Source: an uncultured Pseudomonadota bacterium (GTDB lineage: Bacteria > SAR324 > NAC60-12). From it: a stretch of 5,603 bases of DNA. Below the pieces are notes generated by a model, which worked only from the letters and a program-made list of their open reading frames with translations, made no database searches and had not been told where the DNA came from. The stretch spans positions 1 to 5,603 of the forward strand of contig CAJXNF010000216.1 of the NCBI GenBank assembly GCA_913056375.1, given 5' to 3'. The position numbers and the translations under genes are program-made. Positions 1 to 5,372 of this stretch are shown piece by piece; position 1 is the first letter of the stretch, and each line of letters starts with the position of its first letter.

Positions 1-66
1 TAGCTCAGCTGGTAGAGCACCTGCATGGCATGCAGGGGGTCAGGAGTTCGAGTCTCCTTGGCTCCA
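1..66 (+). tRNA. tRNA-Ala(GGC), 5' end cut off by the window
   Basis: Partial alanine tRNA gene. The window starts just after the 5' acceptor strand, so only about seven bases are missing. The D-stem pairs GCTC (3-6) with GAGC (15-18). The anticodon stem CCTGC/GCAGG (20-24, 32-36) closes a seven-base loop ATGGCAT with anticodon GGC at 27-29. The T-stem AGGAG/CTCCT (42-46, 54-58) closes the loop TTCGAGT. The acceptor 3' strand TGGCTCC is at 59-65 with discriminator A66, and CCA is not encoded. It reads GCC/GCU codons. tRNA 3' ends are classic targets of tyrosine integrases, which matters because the DNA downstream carries phage-like debris. Confidence 0.97.
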
Positions 67-74
67 TTCTTTAA

Positions 75-99
75 AGCCTAGTCTCTGACTGGGTTTTTT
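75..99 (+). terminator. Rho-independent terminator of the tRNA-Ala transcript
   Basis: A seven-pair stem CCTAGTC (77-83) / GACTGGG (87-93), with one G-T wobble and loop TCT, is followed directly by six T (94-99). It lies 10 bases after the tRNA 3' end, where the tRNA transcript would be expected to stop. If an element once integrated into this tRNA, the terminator would be either its edge or original flanking DNA. Confidence 0.8.
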
Positions 100-140
100 A
101 TGGGCGATTCGCGGCGCTAACCCCGCCCAATACCCCGTAT

Positions 141-220
141 TGGTGCAAAAGCGGGTCTAACAACAGGGTGGTCTGATGGCATTGCTGCTGTTTTGCACCA
201 CTTAGGCGGGTTTTGCACCA
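141..220. repeat. Three copies of a 10-bp word, one inverted, beside the tRNA
   Basis: The word TGGTGCAAAA occurs at 141-150, and its exact reverse complement TTTTGCACCA occurs at 191-200 and 211-220. The two same-strand copies are 20 bp apart (about two helical turns) and share one more flanking base on each side (GTTTTGCACCAC). A shorter match, TTTGCACC, sits at 555-562. Three exact decamers in 80 bp are unlikely by chance. Phased and inverted short repeats beside a tRNA 3' end resemble arm-type sites of tyrosine integrases or a repressor operator set, but that role is inferred. Confidence 0.6.
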
Positions 221-750
221 CGCCTCAGCTGTTCTGCTCCACGTAAACCGCACGGATTGTTCGCGCCTCTCAGACCAACACGCTCTGTGGATATGAGAAA
301 CCACTAGGCAGTGTCACCAGCAGGAGATAGGGAGAACACTTCAGGCAGTTACGTCTGATCCATGCTTCAGACATCCGCATCGCCCTTTGCCTGATGGGAG
401 GGCTGGTTACAGCACGGAAGGGCAACGTCCCTGACCTGTTCAAGCGGTGGCTGTATGGCGGCATTCAGGACCTGGGAGAGTCTGCAGTGACTGAGATACT
501 GCTGAATTGGCTCGACCCGTTGATGACCAGGGTTGAACACGACAGGGTCGTGGCTTTGCACCTGGGCGTGAGCCAGTAATCCCTCAGTTGGGGGATAGAG
601 ACCCCAGAACATATCCCTCGGTTGGGGGAGGTGATTCCCTGCTGAAACGGAGATGATTCGCGCATCAACGGAAACACCTTCTCACCACTGACTCACTCGC
701 CGAACCATGACCAACACCAAACTGAACCTCGCTCAACTGAAGTAAGCCAG
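221..750. other. Gene-poor stretch between the repeat cluster and the first membrane gene
   Basis: No gene here is convincing. The longest plus-strand reading frame with an ATG is 394-579 (61 residues); without requiring a start, that frame is open from 331. Its translation, with a stretch LLNWLDPLMTRVEHDRVV, is not one I recognise, and it could be a fragment of an older gene. Minus-strand frames across the same bases have no recognisable composition. A 17-bp direct repeat lies inside (listed separately), and a 12-codon ATG frame at 707-745 reads MTNTKLNLAQLK before TAA. Confidence 0.5.
579..629. repeat. 17-bp direct repeat, two copies 34 bp apart
   Basis: ATCCCTCAGTTGGGGGA at 579-595 recurs at 613-629 with one change (A586 versus G620). 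Each copy is itself weakly self-complementary, with CCCTC on one side and GGGGG on the other. The first copy begins two bases before the end of the 394-579 reading frame. It could be a protein-binding pair or duplication debris, and nothing in the sequence decides between them. Confidence 0.55.
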
Positions 751-852
751 ATGTACGGGATTTTCTTGTGGACGTCTTTTACGAAAGATTTTCTACGCAA
801 TCATGGCAGCGAAGTAGATCTTGGCTAGAAAGATCAATTATCTTCACTTCCA

Positions 853-1170
853 ATGCCGTTTCGGATACGAAGCAGGAATCCCCTTGTTCGGGTTATTTCA
901 GCGGTCGCAAGTGCTATGGCTTGGTGGGTCGTCATGACCGCTACGTTATTGATTGTGCTCCCTTTTTTCGGAACATTCGATACACAAGCATTCTTGGCGG
1001 GGGCAAAGCCAAATAGCGATTTCCAGATTACTGACCTTGAGTTTGTGCTTACGGTCGTCATTATGCTCGGCGCTAATTTGGTATTTGGTCTTCTTTTTAA
1101 GCGTCTGACTAGGTATACAAATAGAAAACTCAACAAAAATATTGAGTGGGAAAATAATCCAATGGGTTGA
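853..1170 (+). CDS. Small two-helix membrane protein, unknown function
   Basis: A 105-residue protein I do not recognise. A basic N-terminus (residues 1-13, several Arg) is followed by a long hydrophobic segment at about 14-39 containing MAWWVVMTATLL. A polar loop of about 22 residues comes next, then a second helix at about 62-83 (FVLTVVIMLGANLVFGLLF) and a basic tail KRLTRYTNRKLNK. The positive-inside rule puts both ends in the cytoplasm, giving a helical hairpin in the inner or thylakoid membrane. The start is the ATG at 853, with no Shine-Dalgarno motif. The overlapping frames on both strands lack such organised composition. No terminator is evident after the stop. A role is not inferable; neighbours are relics, so it may be mobile-element cargo. 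Confidence 0.6.
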   Translation: MPFRIRSRNPLVRVISAVASAMAWWVVMTATLLIVLPFFGTFDTQAFLAGAKPNSDFQITDLEFVLTVVIMLGANLVFGLLFKRLTRYTNRKLNKNIEWENNPMG

Positions 1171-1281
1171 CATCTAACGGAAAAATATTCACCCCGTCAC
1201 ACAAGCAGTGACACCGTCAAATGAAGGTCTGACTGACCTGCCGAACGTGATTCGCTTTTGTCAGACACTGTCTTTGACAGG

Positions 1282-1509
1282 ATGGCAACGTTGGAGGAGT
1301 TCAAGGCTTTGTGAGCAGGGTTCGCGCCTGAGGTGCAACACGAGCTGTAAGGCTTGATGAGCAGTGATCCAGAGGTTGGCAAGCAACGCATGGTGGAGAA
1401 TGCTGCTCGTCAGGGCGTCACGCTGATAACAGAAGAGGTGCGTGGATTCCTGCTTCAGATGGACGACGAGGAAGAGTTCAACGGACATTGGGTGGTGCTC
1501 TTTCCGTGA
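1282..1509 (+). pseudogene. Broken Nif11-type RiPP leader peptide gene
   Basis: Reading from ATG 1282 gives MATLEEFKAL, stop (TGA 1312), AGFAPEVQHEL, stop (TAA 1348), then GLMSSDPEVGKQRMVENAAR and QGVTLITEEVRGFLLQMDDE, ending at TGA 1507. The order is that of the Nif11/nitrile-hydratase-like leader fold: an N-terminal LEEFKAL helix, a middle helix with DPE..K, an AA..GVTLT-like turn, a helix EEV..FL, and an acidic end. These leaders guide maturation of ribosomal peptides such as the prochlorosins of Prochlorococcus. Two in-frame stops make it non-functional. A frame change near 1480 (AAC GGA CAT for AAC GAC ATT) would restore the expected acidic FND and lead into a frame open to TAG 1589, containing GSGASGDGVALLICLMDWV, a possible core remnant. 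The family call rests on remembered patterns. Confidence 0.6.
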
Positions 1510-1592
1510 TGGCTCAGGGGCTTCTGGTGACGGCGTTGCGCTTTTGATCTGCCTGATGGATTGGGTCAAATCACCCAGGCTTGTGGGCTAGG

Positions 1593-2250
1593 CGCTGGCA
1601 TCGAACCTTGAAGCCGAGGTCAACCAGGCGCTTGCACATTGCAACAGCGACGCACCAAAGGCTCTTTGTCCCCGATGTAGGGCCACTTCTGGTGGCACCC
1701 TGATTGTTTCGACGTTGCAGAACTTGGCGCCACGTTTCTCGTCGGTTGGGTTGGTGCTGATGACGGCGACAGCGTCACCGCCAGCACCGGAACCCCCAAC
1801 ACCACAGATCTTGGGTCGGTAGCGGGCGGCACCAACGCACTGGCTTCGGCGTTGGATCATCTCCTCGACCTCAAGAAAGGGGTCGCAGTCGATTACGCAG
1901 ACGTTGCCAGTTGTGGGTATCTCACGAACACCAAGATGGAGTCCGTTCCTGCCAAAGCCAAGGACTGGCAAAACCAATACCTCCTCAGCTCTGATGGAAC
2001 TGAACTTGGCCGTAGCCAGATTGCAGGGCGGCGTTTTGAGATCAGCAACGACCTCCCCGCAAATCTCACAAAGGGCTCAGGGACCAACCTCTCGGCTGTT
2101 ATTGACGGGAACGTTGCAGACCAGCTGCTCAGTCTTGACGGGACGTTGGAGATCTCTGTAGAGCGCTAAGCGGATTTCTCAAAAGGCATGACGGGTATCA
2201 GGGCAATGCAGTCGATGGATATTGCTCTGTGCTAAGCCTGATTTTTCGGC
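1593..2250 (+). pseudogene. Degenerate HK97-fold phage major capsid protein gene
   Basis: This is a relic of a phage or satellite major capsid protein, the shell subunit of tailed-phage heads. In frame 2, 1607-1705 reads LEAEVNQALA and then SGGTLI, like the start of the mature capsid domain. The frame changes near 1706. Frame 1 gives VAELGATFLVGWVG, then jumps to PNTTDLGSVAGGTN, having lost roughly 75-80 residues normally between them. It continues ALDHLLDLKKGVAVDYADV, CGYLTNTKM, SSDGTELGRSQIAGRRFEIS and NDLPANLTKGSGTNLSAVI, the conserved core and C-terminal half of HK97 capsids. After TAA 2167 the same frame goes on ADFSKGMTGIRAMQSMDIAL, matching the usual terminal strand, and 2230-2250 looks like a mutated RHAEAF end. 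About 215 codons remain, against roughly 400 in intact proteins. No terminase, portal or protease is visible nearby. Confidence 0.82.
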
Positions 2251-2443
2251 TGAAGCTGGGTTTTGTGTGTATTTGACCGCCTTGCAGTCGCCTTTTTGTT
2301 GCTTTTTGCAGGCACTCTGGCCAGGCTAGTCAAAGTCGCTGTAGGTACTTTAAAGACAAAAAGGCTAAGGAATAGAACCTGACACCATTTGAACGCTTCC
2401 TGGCATACATGAGCCTTATTGAACTATTGTTTCTTTGTGATTA
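2251..2443. other. Spacer with a 10-bp inverted repeat and a micro reading frame
   Basis: No full gene lies between the capsid relic and the next gene. GCCTTTTTGT (2290-2299) is the exact reverse complement of ACAAAAAGGC (2356-2365); the 56-base loop is too long for a normal terminator. At 2376-2444 a frame opens after TAG 2373 and reads NLTPFERFLAYMSLIELLFL, then CD and TAA. It has no ATG until 2409. Its TAA overlaps the next ATG by one base. The frame looks like the start of a small membrane protein but may be a remnant. Confidence 0.5.
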
Positions 2444-3115
2444 ATGCGTGTACTGAAAAACATCCTTTCACTGTTTCAAGATCAACGAGAAGTCCTGGAT
2501 CTTAGAGACTTCGGAAGCGAACTTGCATTCAAGACCTCATGGGAGCCATTGGTTGCAGGCGGGACAAATTTCTGTACGCATCGTCCGCAAAAAAATGCAG
2601 GCCTTATGGGAGATAGTCTTGTCTTCAAAACTACGGTTGGGGCTTATTTGTTCGCTTTCATGTTTGTCGCTCTTGGCACGATCTTCGTGATGGCTAGTGC
2701 TGCAACTGGATCCGCCGATATGGGTACGATCATGGGACTCGCCTTTATGGCTTTTGGTTGCTGGTACCAATGGAGCTTGCGTCAGAAGGAGTCAACGTTT
2801 GATCGATATTCACGGAAGCTGACCATGGGGAAGAAAACCTTTGATTTGAGAACTGCTGAAGCTCTTCAGTTGATACGTGAATATGTCCGTGGGAATAAAA
2901 GTAGCTACTACAGCTATGAGCTGAACCTTATATGCTCCGATGGCAGCAGAGTTAATATCGTTGATCATGGTGCTCTTCGTAAGCTACGAGAGGATGCTGC
3001 GCTTCTGGCTGAATATCTATCTGTTCCGATCTGGGATGCAATCGATTTTCGCATTCCTGATGCGGAAACATTATTTGATGGCAAAGCTGAAATTCTGAGG
3101 CAGAACCTTGGTTAG
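2444..3115 (+). CDS. Conserved two-helix membrane protein of unknown function
   Basis: A 223-residue protein that I recognise as belonging to a widespread uncharacterised bacterial family, but without a name or known role. Residues 32-49 (SWEPLVAGG.NF.THR) and a beta-rich stretch precede two transmembrane helices at about 65-86 and 93-112. The cytoplasmic C-terminal part has the family signature: AEALQLIREYVRGNKSSYYS (138-157), YELNL (158-162), DGSRVNIVDHG (166-176), and LREDAALLAEYLSVPIWDAI (181-200). Family members commonly end near the WDA motif; this one has about 23 extra residues. The pattern of strands around a helix pair is reminiscent of bacterial PH-like membrane proteins, which is only an idea. 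The start is ATG 2444, the first after an in-frame TGA at 2438, in a TAATG overlap. The frame is intact and followed by a terminator, unlike its ruined neighbours, so it is probably expressed and may be acquired cargo. Confidence 0.88.
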   Translation: MRVLKNILSLFQDQREVLDLRDFGSELAFKTSWEPLVAGGTNFCTHRPQKNAGLMGDSLVFKTTVGAYLFAFMFVALGTIFVMASAATGSADMGTIMGLAFMAFGCWYQWSLRQKESTFDRYSRKLTMGKKTFDLRTAEALQLIREYVRGNKSSYYSYELNLICSDGSRVNIVDHGALRKLREDAALLAEYLSVPIWDAIDFRIPDAETLFDGKAEILRQNLG

Positions 3116-3146
3116 TCTCGACTGAATATCTTTACGAATTGCATTT

Positions 3147-3176
3147 AAGGACTCTTCGATATGAGGGCCCTTTTTT
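3147..3176 (+). terminator. Rho-independent terminator of the 223-residue membrane protein gene
   Basis: AAGGACTCT (3147-3155) pairs with AGGGCCCTT (3164-3172), with one A-C mismatch and one wobble, closing the loop TCGATATG. Six T follow at 3171-3176. It lies about 30 bases past the stop codon at 3115, which supports the upstream gene being a live single transcription unit. Confidence 0.7.
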
Positions 3177-3600
3177 GTCAATGTGTGGTCAAATAGTGGG
3201 CAGATAGGGACAGCTGGCTTGAGGTCCAGCTCTCAGCTCTACAGGCTGATTAATGACGGCTACCTGCACGACGCATCCATATGCAGCAGTCCTTCGCTAA
3301 GCTGCGATCAGTTCAGGGCCTCAAGTCAAGACTGGGAGCCTGCCTTGTACTGCGAGTTTGGATTCAATCTCAGTCCCATGGGCTAGATGTTCAAGTTGAG
3401 CATTTCGCGCTTTTGTTGTTGAGAAGATACAAAAGAGATTGGAGTCAAGGAATTATATTCGCTGAAGCTAAAAACAAAGAGAACTTTGTACTGGTAAACG
3501 CCATCTAACTGCACCTGTTGATGAAGTTAGGCAACGTCCTTCCTCGTTGATTCGAGGTGGCAGCTTTACTTTCTTTCGTGAGATTAATGTGCTTGAGCTT
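3177..3600. other. Stretch without a clear gene; possible helix-turn-helix remnant
   Basis: The plus-strand frame 3183-3386 (67 residues) contains AGLRSSSQLYRLINDGYL near 3213-3266. This looks like the recognition helix of an excisionase- or MerR-type DNA-binding domain (pattern S..LYRLI..GYL). The rest of the frame resembles nothing I know, so it is at best a fragment. A second frame, 3281-3508, ends AEAKNKENFVLVNAI and overlaps it; neither is convincing as a gene. A perfect five-pair hairpin CCTCG/CGAGG lies at 3542-3557 without a T-run. Confidence 0.35.
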
Positions 3601-3615
3601 TAGTTCTTGTAAAAA

Positions 3616-3636
3616 GAGCAGCTGATTCATCTGCCC
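3616..3636 (-). terminator. Rho-independent terminator overlapping the stop of the LprI-like gene
   Basis: On the minus strand GGGCAG (3636-3631) pairs with CTGCTC (3621-3616), with one wobble, across a nine-base loop, followed by five T (3615-3611). The gene's TGA (3629-3627) lies in the loop. The placement leaves essentially no 3' untranslated region and marks a compact, probably intact transcription unit. Confidence 0.7.
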
Positions 3637-3944
3637 AAACCTTTTAGTTCTTCTAATAGGGCTCTGTTGAGTCTGTCGTCGCAGGTAGCCACCATCTGGG
3701 GATAAATGGTTCCCTGAAGGTATGGTGCATAAGCAACTTCGCAAGCTTCCTTTGTAGCTTGTTCCCATTTCTCCAAGATCTCTAATGATAATTTCTCTTT
3801 GAGTGCTTCCCGAGATTCGTTCCTGGCTATAGACGCGCACCACCTCATTTCAATTGTGTTCATCCCAGGGCACTGAATGTCTGGTTCCTGTGCTTTTAAT
3901 GGCATCAGTGGGAAGAGCAGCACAAGAAGCAGTCGCCGTTTCAA
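3627..3944 (-). CDS. Secreted LprI-like (DUF1311-type) small protein
   Basis: A 105-residue precursor with a signal peptide MKRRLLLVLLFPLMPLKA and likely cleavage after A18, leaving an 87-residue mature protein. The mature part carries four cysteines (C25, C36, C68, C88) in the arrangement of the lysozyme inhibitor LprI N-terminal family: C....T..E...C at 25-36, W60 about eight residues before C68, G78, and C88 before DDRLNRAL. Family members are exported; some inhibit lysozyme, many have no known role. The start is TTG 3944: an in-frame TAG lies six codons upstream and the next ATG (residue 14) would cut off the signal peptide. A weak GCGAG lies about 10 bases upstream. The gene stands alone on the minus strand, with its terminator overlapping the stop. 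The family call is from motif memory; the export prediction is stronger. Confidence 0.72.
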   Translation of the reverse strand: MKRRLLLVLLFPLMPLKAQEPDIQCPGMNTIEMRWCASIARNESREALKEKLSLEILEKWEQATKEACEVAYAPYLQGTIYPQMVATCDDRLNRALLEELKGLGR

Positions 3945-4687
3945 TTCAAAAGACTCGCTCTACCATCCATTTTGGCAAGACGATCAGGTATGCCCAGCAA
4001 GGACCGCAGCTTTCATGATTCGCCAGAAGAGACTGGTGTTGAAGCGTGGCTGTCCTCCGAGCTGCACCAACTGCGCCCCTTCGCCATGACAATGCCGCTT
4101 TACGTTGCCAACAGCTCATTCACCAGCATCAACATGTCTTGCAATCTGGTACTAATGACTCCGGCAGTACCAGTGCGGGAATCAGAAGCGATAGTACCAA
4201 TAAACACCAGCCTATTAATAAAACCCACCTGCGAATCCGTGCCTGTTGTTCAGGCCATTGATTTAACCAACGCATTCTATATTCTTAATGTGTTTGATTT
4301 CCGGACGTGATCTGCTTTTGCTATGGCAAGAACTTGATTTAATATAAATTTGCATCTTTTTGTATCTTTTCGCGCACGCCGCACTTGCTGCCTGCCTGCT
4401 TTGGCTGCATTCTCCATCGTTCCCACGACTGTCAATACCTTTGTTGCAGGCAGTATTCAGCGCAGAGTGCGTAGCCTTTGCTGTCTACAGGGAAACCCTC
4501 AGTTCTCCTATGGCATGTTGTGATCAGGGGTTCGAGTTTTCTTTTCTCCGCTAGGTTTACTGCCTGTGGCATACCCCAAAATCAAGTTCTTTCTTCAATT
4601 CAGTGTTTACTGGGCTTTGATGTGTTCGGAGCAAGAACCTTCAAGTGGTTATTTGCTGTGGGCGGATCGATTTGTGGTTTAAATTTT
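3945..4687. other. About 740 bases without a convincing gene
   Basis: Plus-strand frames at 3972-4310 (TTG start, 112 residues) and 4360-4554 are open, but their translations show no domain, no organised hydrophobic segments and no plausible start signal. I see no recognisable protein on the minus strand either. An AT-rich patch at 4334-4370 holds TATAAA (4343-4348) and a tandem pair of decamers, TGCATCTTTT and TGTATCTTTT (4351-4370). This could be a promoter region for transcription to the right, but no -35 element at good spacing is clear. A tRNA-end-like sequence at 4522-4550 is listed separately. The stretch is most likely degraded accessory DNA. Confidence 0.45.
4522..4550 (+). other. 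tRNA 3'-end-like sequence, possible attachment-site relic
   Basis: ATCAGGGGTTCGAGT runs into a pyrimidine tract ending TTTCTCCG, which has the layout of a T-arm with the invariant TTCGAGT loop (4531-4537), a T-stem with C-to-T decay on its 3' side, an acceptor strand and a discriminator base. Aligned to the 3' end of the tRNA-Ala at 38-66, 22 of 29 bases agree. The acceptor TTTCTCCG would suit a serine-type tRNA as well. No D-arm, anticodon arm or 5' acceptor strand is present, so it is not a tRNA gene. Part of the similarity is the general T-arm consensus. Confidence 0.35.
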
Positions 4688-4723
4688 ATGCGGCGCTCCT
4701 CTTTCTGGTTGTCTCTTGTTGTT

Positions 4724-5041
4724 ATGAATGTCATGCGAATTCCAGGGCATTGCTGGAGACGGTTTGCGTTGAGTCAAATCCGATCCACATCATTGTCGGT
4801 TCTCTTGCTGACAATGTTGCCCGCTCATGCTGTTGCCGCAGACCCCATTCGTCTGTTGGTTATCCCCTATGAATCTGGTTGGGGAAGCCAAAAGATACCT
4901 GTGAATCAATTCGCTGCTCCTGTTGCTCCCCCACCACCACCACTTTTGTTGCCTCAGCAAGTTGAGCGTGTGGAATCAAGGGGCATCGACTCTGGGGACA
5001 GTGTTAGCGATATGGATTCTGACTGGTTAATGGATGGCTGA
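4724..5041 (+). CDS. Small exported proline-rich protein, unknown function
   Basis: A 105-residue precursor I do not recognise. After a basic n-region (RR at 12-13, R20), a hydrophobic core SLSVLLLTMLPA and the site AVAA/DP predict signal peptidase I cleavage after residue 39. The mature 66 residues have a short hydrophobic strand (IRLLVIPYESGWGS), a proline-rich hinge at 65-77 (five consecutive Pro), and an acidic, Ser/Asp-rich C-terminus (DSGDSVSDMDSDWLMDG). Such a protein should lie in the periplasm or cell envelope. The start is uncertain: ATG 4688, 4724 and 4733 are all in frame and none has a Shine-Dalgarno motif; 4724 and 4733 give the best signal peptide. It converges with the minus-strand gene ending at 5078, only 36 bases away, with no clear terminator between. 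Confidence 0.55.
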   Translation: MNVMRIPGHCWRRFALSQIRSTSLSVLLLTMLPAHAVAADPIRLLVIPYESGWGSQKIPVNQFAAPVAPPPPPLLLPQQVERVESRGIDSGDSVSDMDSDWLMDG

Positions 5042-5077
5042 TTCTTTTCTGCCCCCACTTCGGTTGTTCTCTTTGGA

Positions 5078-5347
5078 TCAATGTTTCGGCTGGTCGGCAG
5101 GATGCGGGTGATCCGGCAGGCTGACGCAATGAAGATCATCGCCAGATCGCTTCCATTGCACGAGATGCAGACGATCGATCTTGTTGCTGTCCAGGCAGTC
5201 CCAGATATCTGTTCCATGCAGCGTTGCCGCTGACCAGTTATCGCCTTCACTCTTCATTTTTTTTCTGTTCTCATCTTTCCAGTCTGACCAGGTGATGTCT
5301 GGATAGGACGCTACGAATCGGCTGAGAATGACGATCGAGAACTCCAC
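5078..5347 (-). CDS. Small soluble protein, unknown function
   Basis: An 89-residue protein I do not recognise. It is rich in Trp, Asp and His, with a compact N-terminal part (EFSIVILSRFVASYPDITWS), a charged middle (DENRKKMKSEGDNW) and a His/Pro-rich tail. There is no signal peptide or transmembrane helix, so a cytoplasmic location is likely. The start is GTG 5347; the frame stays open upstream to a TGA at 5471, but that part contains no ATG and overlaps the preceding gene. A TATAGT hexamer on the minus strand (5378-5373) could be a -10 box, but it overlaps the TAG of the upstream gene, and the 25-base gap between the two suggests co-transcription instead. Even use of many codons and the lack of low-complexity bias support a real gene. 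Confidence 0.6.
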   Translation of the reverse strand: MEFSIVILSRFVASYPDITWSDWKDENRKKMKSEGDNWSAATLHGTDIWDCLDSNKIDRLHLVQWKRSGDDLHCVSLPDHPHPADQPKH

Positions 5348-5372
5348 GCTGCAGAACGTTGCGATCGATTGA

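Noticed and set aside
579..629. CRISPR array
   Set aside because: Only two copies of a 17-bp repeat, no further units, no cas genes; not an array.
768..1016. 82-residue plus-strand frame overlapping the membrane gene
   Set aside because: GTG-started frame shadowing 853-1170, with no hydrophobic or domain pattern.
834..1136. 100-residue minus-strand reading frame
   Set aside because: It mirrors the two-helix membrane gene at 853-1170 and lacks organised composition; the plus frame has clear helices and a basic tail.
1588..1977. 129-residue minus-strand reading frame
   Set aside because: It is antisense to the capsid relic, whose plus-strand translation matches a known family; the minus translation has no recognisable domain.
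2537..2770. 77-residue minus-strand frame
   Set aside because: Antisense to the well conserved 223-residue membrane protein gene.
3505..3843. 112-residue minus-strand frame
   Set aside because: Overlaps the LprI-like gene in another frame; it has no signal peptide or Cys pattern and runs through that gene's terminator.
3972..4310. 112-residue plus-strand frame
   Set aside because: TTG start, no domain, no conserved-looking motifs, and no start signal; kept only as part of the gene-poor stretch.
4318..4348. Promoter TTGCTA / TATAAA
   Set aside because: Spacing is 19 bases, the -35 match is poor and the next supported gene begins over 300 bases away.
4645..4872. 75-residue Cys-rich frame
   Set aside because: It is the out-of-frame shadow of the exported proline-rich protein; its Cys codons come from TGT/TGC in the other frame.
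4954..5250. 98-residue minus-strand frame
   Set aside because: Overlaps the 89-residue minus gene in another frame and runs into the convergent plus gene; composition is poor.
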